Positions 32,701 through 36,336 of a stretch of 36,336 nucleotides of DNA are shown piece by piece. The stretch is from JBHJGS01 sp050331575 (GTDB taxonomy: Bacteria; Pseudomonadota; Alphaproteobacteria; Sphingomonadales; Rhodothalassiaceae), in the NCBI GenBank assembly GCA_050331575.1, contig JBHJGS010000059.1:1-36336 (forward strand), in the 5' to 3' direction. Position 1 is the stretch's first letter, and each line of letters opens with the position of its first letter. The notes beneath the pieces were generated by a model. The model made no database searches. It had not been told where the DNA came from and saw only the letters and a program-made list of their open reading frames with translations. The translations under genes were made by a program, and so were the position numbers.

Positions 32701-32774
32701 TGGATAAAGTTGCTCGACTTGTTTGGTTGCGGGCGGTTGCATCCGGCCCATTGCGATCGCATTGGTCGGATGAT
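32701..32774. repeat. Two-hairpin intergenic repeat, copy D
   Basis: On the minus strand it reads GACCAATGCGATCGCAATGG (hairpin around TGCGATCGCA), CCGGATGCAACC, GCCCGC...GAGCA, then ACTTTATCC. This is the order of copy C with a longer loop in the second part, and the ACTTTATCC tail shared with copy B. It lies between purK and the VTT gene, which is transcribed in the same direction, so here it is not between convergent genes. Confidence 0.7.
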
Positions 32775-32820
32775 GTCTTGGATCTGAACCGCAACTGCTG
32801 TGCGCGTGAGCCCGCCTTTG

Positions 32821-33453
32821 ATGCTCCTTTTCGTTGATCTGAACAGCTTTGTGACGCTGCTGGAACAGTTGGCTGCCGACCCGTGGCTGCTGTTCTTCGT
32901 GCTCATGGGCATGACGCTGATTTCAGAGGATATCGCCATTGTCGGCGGCGCCTTGATGGTGGCCGAAGGGGTCTCTCCCTTGTGGTGGAGCTTTTTCGGC
33001 ATCAATGCCGGCATCATTTTGGGCGACGGGGTGCTCTACGGCGTCGGCGCCTTTGCCGCCCGCTACCGGCGGGCGCGCGCGCTGGTCGCCTCGCGCCGGG
33101 TCTATCGCTTGAAGCGATTCATCCGCGGCCGGCTGGCGGTGATCTTGCTGTCAACCCGCTTCGTGCCGGGGTCCCGCGTGCCGACCTACACCGCTTGCGG
33201 CTTTTTCGGCTTTTCCTTCAGCTATTTTTTCGCCGTCTTGGCAAGCGCCTCGCTGATCTGGACCGGCATCGTCTTCACGGTCGTGGTGACCACCGGCGCG
33301 ATGATCTTGGAAACGCTGGGGCCGTGGAAATGGGTGGGCGCCTTGATGTTCATCCTGCTGGCGATCTTCTTGCCGCGACTAACCGGAAAACGCCTGGCCC
33401 AGCGGCTAGGAGTGATTGGCAGCGCGGCGAAGAGCGAGAAGCCAGCGCCATGA
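32821..33453 (+). CDS. DedA/VTT-domain membrane protein
   Basis: A 210-residue inner-membrane protein of the DedA/SNARE-associated (VTT) superfamily. Helices lie near residues 20-50, 55-80, 135-165 and 178-195. TLISEDIAIVGGALM holds the membrane acidic pair and STRFVPGSRVPTYTACGFFGFSF matches the re-entrant R-F-x-P-G-x-R motif. DedA relatives include undecaprenyl-phosphate and phosphatidylethanolamine flippases. ATG 32821 has no clear ribosome-binding site; a GTG at 32800 would add 7 residues. The stop overlaps the start of the ATP-grasp gene (ATGA), a tight coupling that suggests a common pathway, possibly lipid-linked. Confidence 0.88.
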   Translation: MLLFVDLNSFVTLLEQLAADPWLLFFVLMGMTLISEDIAIVGGALMVAEGVSPLWWSFFGINAGIILGDGVLYGVGAFAARYRRARALVASRRVYRLKRFIRGRLAVILLSTRFVPGSRVPTYTACGFFGFSFSYFFAVLASASLIWTGIVFTVVVTTGAMILETLGPWKWVGALMFILLAIFLPRLTGKRLAQRLGVIGSAAKSEKPAP

Positions 33454-34559
33454 GCCGGGACTGGCCGATGGCCGCGCACATGCCCGCGCTGGATCGGGCA
33501 GCGGACCGGCTATCCTTCTTTGAATTCTGGCCGGGACCCTGCTTTTACGCACCGGTCCCGCTGTTCCTCGCCTGGCTCAGCGTGCGCTATCGCGGCCTGC
33601 GCCACCCCCTGGCCGCCAACCCGTGCCTGCGCCATTCCGGCCTGGTGGGGGAAAGCAAATTAGAAACCCTGGCGCTGTTGAAGGCACATGTCGACGCCGA
33701 CCTGCTTCTGCCGCATGTGGACCTGGATATCGCCGCGGACAGCCCGGAGGAACAGTCGGCCGCAGCACTCGGCGCGCTGCAGCGCGAGGCTTTGGACTAT
33801 CCGCTGGTTGCCAAGCCGGATATCGGCTGCCGCGGCGCCGGCGTGCGCGTGGTGTGCTCCACCGAGGATCTTCAAGCCTATCTTGCGGGCTTTCCCGCGC
33901 CGGGGCGGTTGGTGCTGCAGCAGCTGGCGGACTTTCGCAGCGAGGCGGGGGTCTATTATGTCCGCCCGCCCGGGGCGGACCGCGGCCATATCTTCTCACT
34001 GACGCTGAAATATTTCCCGCATGTGGTTGGCGACGGCCGGCGGTCGCTGCGCACGCTGATCCACGCGCATCCGCGCAGTGCCGCCCTGGCGCATTTGTAT
34101 CTGCCGCGATTTGCCGGTCGGTTGGATCAGGTGGTGCCGGCGGGCGAGGCGGTCCGCCTGGGCTTTGTCGGCTCCCATTCCAAGGGGGCGATCTTTCGCG
34201 ATGGCGGGGACTATGTCACCGCGGCGATGACCGCGCGCTTCGACGCCATCGCGCGCAGCCTGCCGGACTTTCACATCGGCCGGTTCGACATCCGTTTTGA
34301 GGATTTCGCCGCCGTACAGCAGGGCCGCGGCTTCAAGATCGTCGAGCTGAACGGCGCCGGCGCCGAGGCCACGCATATCTGGGACAGCCGCACCCCGCTG
34401 CGCCGCGCCTGGGCGACGCTTTATCGCCAGTGGCGCTGGCTCTATCGCATCGGCGCGGCCAACCGCCGGGCCGGCGCCCGGCCGGCCGCGGCCAAGCAGG
34501 TCTGGCACGCCTGGGCGGGCGAACGGGCGCTGGCCAAACGCTATCCGCCGGCGCAATAG
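33450..34559 (+). CDS. ATP-grasp domain protein of unknown function, coupled to the VTT gene
   Basis: A 369-residue protein. The N-terminus has FFEFWPGPCFYAPVPLFLAWLSVRYRG (residues about 23-49), hydrophobic and probably membrane-associated, followed by GLVGESKLETLALL. The ATP-grasp part contains YPLVAKPDIGCRGAGV (Lys for nucleotide binding) and the metal-binding end GRFDIRFEDF plus FKIVELNGAGAEATHIWD, where E and N coordinate magnesium. These resemble Ddl- or RimK-type amino-acid ligases; I recognise the FEFWPG/GLVGESK family but know no function for it. ATG 33450 overlaps the VTT stop by 4 bp; the frame upstream to 32883 is a shadow of the VTT gene. The C-terminus is basic. A membrane-linked peptide or lipid modification is the simplest reading. 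Confidence 0.8.
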   Translation: MSRDWPMAAHMPALDRAADRLSFFEFWPGPCFYAPVPLFLAWLSVRYRGLRHPLAANPCLRHSGLVGESKLETLALLKAHVDADLLLPHVDLDIAADSPEEQSAAALGALQREALDYPLVAKPDIGCRGAGVRVVCSTEDLQAYLAGFPAPGRLVLQQLADFRSEAGVYYVRPPGADRGHIFSLTLKYFPHVVGDGRRSLRTLIHAHPRSAALAHLYLPRFAGRLDQVVPAGEAVRLGFVGSHSKGAIFRDGGDYVTAAMTARFDAIARSLPDFHIGRFDIRFEDFAAVQQGRGFKIVELNGAGAEATHIWDSRTPLRRAWATLYRQWRWLYRIGAANRRAGARPAAAKQVWHAWAGERALAKRYPPAQ

Positions 34560-34576
34560 CGCCGGTCACGCGCCGG

Positions 34577-34618
34577 GTCAGGCCAGTTGGGTCAGGCCAG
34601 CTGGGTCAGGCCAGCTGG
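34577..34618. repeat. Three 14-bp tandem repeats at the end of the ClpP gene
   Basis: GTCAGGCCAGYTGG occurs three times in a row (34577-34590, 34591-34604, 34605-34618). The third copy encodes the last residues and stop of the ClpP-family gene, so the QLA-stop segment is present again twice downstream, out of frame. It looks like slippage duplication of the gene's end. Confidence 0.85.
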
Positions 34619-35253
34619 GTCATCGAGGTGATCACCGCGCCCAGCAGGCCATAATCCATCGCCTCCTGCGGCGTCATCCAATAGTCCCGATCGGTATCCT
34701 TCTCCACGCGCTCGAACGGCTGGCCGGTGGCCTCTGCGAAGATGCGGTTCAGCCGGGCGCGCATGGCGATGATCTGTTCGGCCTGGATCTTCACATCCGC
34801 CGCCGAGCCGCCCATGCCGCCGGAGGGCTGGTGCAGCAAGAAGCGCGTATTGGGCAAGCAGAAGCGGTTTTCCTTCTGCGCCGCCACGAAGATCAAGGCA
34901 CCGGCGGAGGCGACCCAGCCGGAGCCGATGGTGCGCACCGGCACATCGACGAACTTGATCATGTCATGGATCATGTCGCCGGATTCGACATGGCCGCCCG
35001 GCGAGGAGATCAGCACATTGATCGGCTCGGCGGAATGCGCCGCCAGCGCCAGCAGGCGCGCGCAGGTGGCCTGGGCCAGCTTGTCGTCAACCCCACCGGT
35101 GATCAGCACGAAGCGCCGGTCGAACAGCTTTTCCTCGACCAGCTTGGGCATGAAAGCGGTGTCGGGCTTCTTGTCCTCCTCCTCATCGTCGAGGCGGGCG
35201 GGATCGAGACGGGCAGGGGCGCTGGGGCGGTCGGTCCGGAAATGATGGGTCAT
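34606..35253 (-). CDS. ClpP-family ATP-dependent protease proteolytic subunit
   Basis: A 215-residue serine peptidase. The catalytic serine is S116 in SGWVASAGALIF (where ClpP has AASMGA), the histidine is H141 in FLLHQPSGG, and the aspartate is probably D190 in DTDRDYWMTPQEA; LISSPGGHVESGDMIHDMI matches the handle region. ATG 35253 fits an N-terminal acidic segment LDDEEEDKKP. The sequence differs from housekeeping ClpP (the serine motif and the unusual N-terminus) and no clpX follows, so this may be a second ClpP paralogue. Alphaproteobacteria often have more than one. The usual clpX-lon neighbourhood is absent. A direct ClpP role with ClpA/ClpX is possible but unproven. Confidence 0.88.
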   Translation of the reverse strand: MTHHFRTDRPSAPARLDPARLDDEEEDKKPDTAFMPKLVEEKLFDRRFVLITGGVDDKLAQATCARLLALAAHSAEPINVLISSPGGHVESGDMIHDMIKFVDVPVRTIGSGWVASAGALIFVAAQKENRFCLPNTRFLLHQPSGGMGGSAADVKIQAEQIIAMRARLNRIFAEATGQPFERVEKDTDRDYWMTPQEAMDYGLLGAVITSMTQLA

Positions 35254-35730
35254 GGCACTCTCAAGACGGGGTTGAAGCAGCGGACAGCGGAACGGCCCGG
35301 GCCGTCCGAGGTCCGCAAAGAGATCCTCGCCGATCCAGGGCGGATCGCGCAAGCAGCCGGCGTTGACCGGGCGCCCCATCAGGCGGTGATCGGGCGGTGA
35401 TCGGGGCCCGTTGCTGTCCGCTTCCGACTTAAGCCGCCCGGCTGCCAAGCTCAAGGACTGTTGCACAGCTGCTGCACCGCAGCCCCTTCTCAAGCCCGTC
35501 CCGGTCTGCTAGGGCATCGCGCGGTCCAAGCGGGCCGGGATGCGGTCGGGTCTGGTCGGAGACAGGCTGGAAGACCATCGATTGCCCGTCCTCTCCAGGC
35601 CAGATCGGATCAGCCCTTGATCGGTTTTGGTCGGAAAAGACGTCAAGGCGCGCCAAGCCAGGCAGACGGCCCGATCCGGCCCCTGCCAAGGCCCCGCGCC
35701 CCACACCCTCCCCCGGCCCTTCGGCCGGAC
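35254..35730. other. Intergenic region between clpP-like gene and tRNA-Thr
   Basis: 477 bp with no gene that I can support. It contains a short direct repeat of GGCGGTGATCG at about 35374-35396, a weak minus-strand promoter-like TTGAGC...TAAGTC (about 35426-35454) that could serve the ClpP-family gene, and a perfect hairpin CCGGCC-CTTC-GGCCGG at 35713-35728, two bases before the tRNA. The hairpin is in the leader of the tRNA transcript. Confidence 0.4.
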
Positions 35731-35806
35731 GCCGGTATAGCTCAGCTGGTAGAGCACCTGATTTGTAATCAGGGGGTCGCGGGTTCGATCCCTGCTGCCG
35801 GCACCA
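35731..35806 (+). tRNA. tRNA-Thr (UGU anticodon)
   Basis: A complete 76-base cloverleaf with encoded CCA. Acceptor GCCGGTA pairs with TGCCGGC, D stem GCTC/GAGC, anticodon stem CCTGA/TCAGG around TTTGTAA, T stem GCGGG/CCTGC around TTCGATC. The anticodon TGT reads ACA and other threonine codons. G1-C72 and C2-G71 fit threonyl-tRNA synthetase. Its acceptor stem is well paired, unlike the tRNA-Thr at 5335. Confidence 0.97.
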
Positions 35807-35822
35807 TATTTTCCAAGGGGTT

Positions 35823-35841
35823 AGGCGTTTCGCCTTTTTTC
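35823..35841 (+). terminator. Intrinsic terminator after tRNA-Thr(UGU)
   Basis: AGGCG-TTT-CGCCT followed by six T residues, 16 bp after the tRNA 3' end. The stem is five perfect base pairs with a 3-base loop, a strong short terminator. It is the clearest intrinsic terminator I found in the window. Confidence 0.85.
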
Positions 35842-36141
35842 AATAGGCCGCCAGGGTAACATCTGGGGTAACACAAGGAAAAAAACCTGTTGGCGCTAGC
35901 GGTGATTGCGCTTTCCACGTGGCTAGGAATTGTCACTAGGATCCCAGTTGAACTCGGCAAAAAAAGCGCCGGCTGGGGTGCCGTTATTAACGGTTTTAAG
36001 CAAGATCAATGGGTTAGCACCACTTGTTATTAGCCCAACCTACAATTTATTAAAAATTAATAATAAAAAAATCAATGACTTAGCAGCTGCGCAGCGGTGC
36101 GTTTTGTGTGATCGGATCCAGGCTGTCACAGCGGAGCAAGA
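35842..36141. other. AT-rich interval after tRNA-Thr, possible island edge
   Basis: 300 bp with much lower GC than the rest of the window, including long A/T runs around 36045-36075. Two direct repeats GGGTAACA (35854-35861 and 35866-35873, period 12) resemble recombinase arm sites, and a small palindrome CCGTTA-T-TAACGG is at 35981-35993. No convincing gene is present, although a frame opens at TTG 35930 and ends by overlapping the next ATG (36142). Its position 3' of a tRNA fits the edge of an integrated element. Confidence 0.45.
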
Positions 36142-36288
36142 ATGACCGAACCGCTCGCTGTTTTGGAGTGTCTGTCTGGCTGTGCAGATTTGGTAACTGT
36201 TACCCGGTCCACAGGGGGCATTGATCCTGAACAGCCTTCGCATGCAAAGTTAGGCGCCCGGAGCGACAAGATTGGACATCGGCTATAG
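36142..36288 (+). CDS. Possible small protein of 48 residues
   Basis: ATG 36142 is preceded by GGAG at 5 bp and opens a 48-codon frame, MTEPLAVLECLSGCADLVTV, ending at TAG 36286-36288. I recognise no family and there is no membrane segment. The upstream frame (35930-36145) ends by overlapping this start, but that frame begins at an unsupported TTG. Composition is mixed and less GC-rich than the chromosome left of 35.8 kb. It could be a small gene of an integrated element or chance. Confidence 0.3.
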   Translation: MTEPLAVLECLSGCADLVTVTRSTGGIDPEQPSHAKLGARSDKIGHRL

Positions 36289-36336
36289 CCCAACCGAGAC
36301 GATAGCTGTGATTCCGCAAATGGCTTTATTGGGCGG

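Noticed and set aside
5335..35806. The interval between two tRNA-Thr genes as one large integrated island
   Set aside because: The content is core metabolism (lipB, lpdA, purEK, ubiX) and the shared sequence at the two tRNA ends is only about 8 bp plus the general tRNA core.
35769..35960. 63-codon minus-strand frame ending MVPAAGIEPATP
   Set aside because: This ending is a well-known mistranslation of a tRNA gene's antisense strand; the frame runs over tRNA-Thr(UGU).
35981..35999. CCGTTA-T-TAACGG followed by TTTT as a terminator
   Set aside because: The loop is too small for the full stem; with a proper loop only four base pairs remain, too weak to call.
35930..36145. 71-codon frame in the AT-rich tail
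   Set aside because: It starts at TTG with no usable ribosome-binding site and has no recognisable protein features; I kept it only as a note because its stop overlaps the next ATG.
1..36336. CRISPR arrays, insertion sequences and rRNA
   Set aside because: I looked for regularly spaced repeats, transposase motifs and rRNA signatures and saw none; the only tandem repeats are the coding 33-bp units and the short 14-bp units.

Overview
The window is GC-rich bacterial DNA with tightly packed operons, and its gene content points to an alphaproteobacterium. The markers are the murA-DUF2948-hisD-UPF0262-phosphatase-infA-maf string, DUF1192 beside a quinone oxidoreductase, a DUF1013 (TrcR-type) gene, YdcH/DUF465 next to purE-purK, and UbiX. 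I cannot name an order or genus from sequence alone. Nearly all of it is chromosomal housekeeping or conserved accessory DNA. I see no transposase, complete integrase, rRNA or CRISPR array.

Layout. Positions 1-4759 (minus strand) hold one long operon read from murA towards maf: a small unknown protein, murA, DUF2948, hisD, UPF0262, low-molecular-weight phosphatase, infA and the start of maf, mostly with stop/start overlaps. A stand-alone zinc-binding CZB protein (4899-5270) diverges from it and is followed by tRNA-Thr(GGU), whose acceptor stem does not pair properly. From about 5.4 kb the codon choice appears to change (mixed CTC/CTT/CTG leucine before, CTG-dominated and TAT/CAT-rich after).

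Positions 5441-13136 hold a hendecad-repeat coiled-coil membrane protein, an FMN glutamate-synthase-domain protein, TspO, a minus-strand operon of a Ddl-like ATP-grasp ligase, an alpha/beta hydrolase and a membrane-embedded MurF-like ligase, then a PlsC-type acyltransferase and an orphan FliN-like protein. Positions 13157-20958 hold lipB, a DEAD-box helicase that starts at TTG, and an ABC ATPase followed by a 1195-residue ABC permease fused to an M1-type metallopeptidase and a secreted unknown protein. Positions 21191-29277 hold lpdA, DUF1192, a quinone oxidoreductase, a four-gene ABC export operon (adaptor, ATPase, two FtsX-type permeases) and DUF1013. Positions 29298-35253 hold two YdcH genes around ubiX and DUF2390, then purE-purK, a DedA/VTT protein overlapping an uncharacterised ATP-grasp protein, and a ClpP-family peptidase. 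tRNA-Thr(UGU) with a clear terminator follows, and then an AT-rich tail that may be the edge of a genomic island.

The observations I rate highest are: (1) a family of about 70-bp two-hairpin intergenic repeats, four copies, two of them between convergent genes; (2) the Ddl-like/hydrolase/MurF-like operon, which carries the two ligase types used to build D-Ala-D-Ala peptides outside any cell-division cluster; (3) the DedA/VTT-ATP-grasp gene pair; (4) the coincidence of a mispaired tRNA and a codon-usage break near 5.3 kb, which may mark a recombination or assembly junction; (5) the ABC permease-M1 peptidase fusion.
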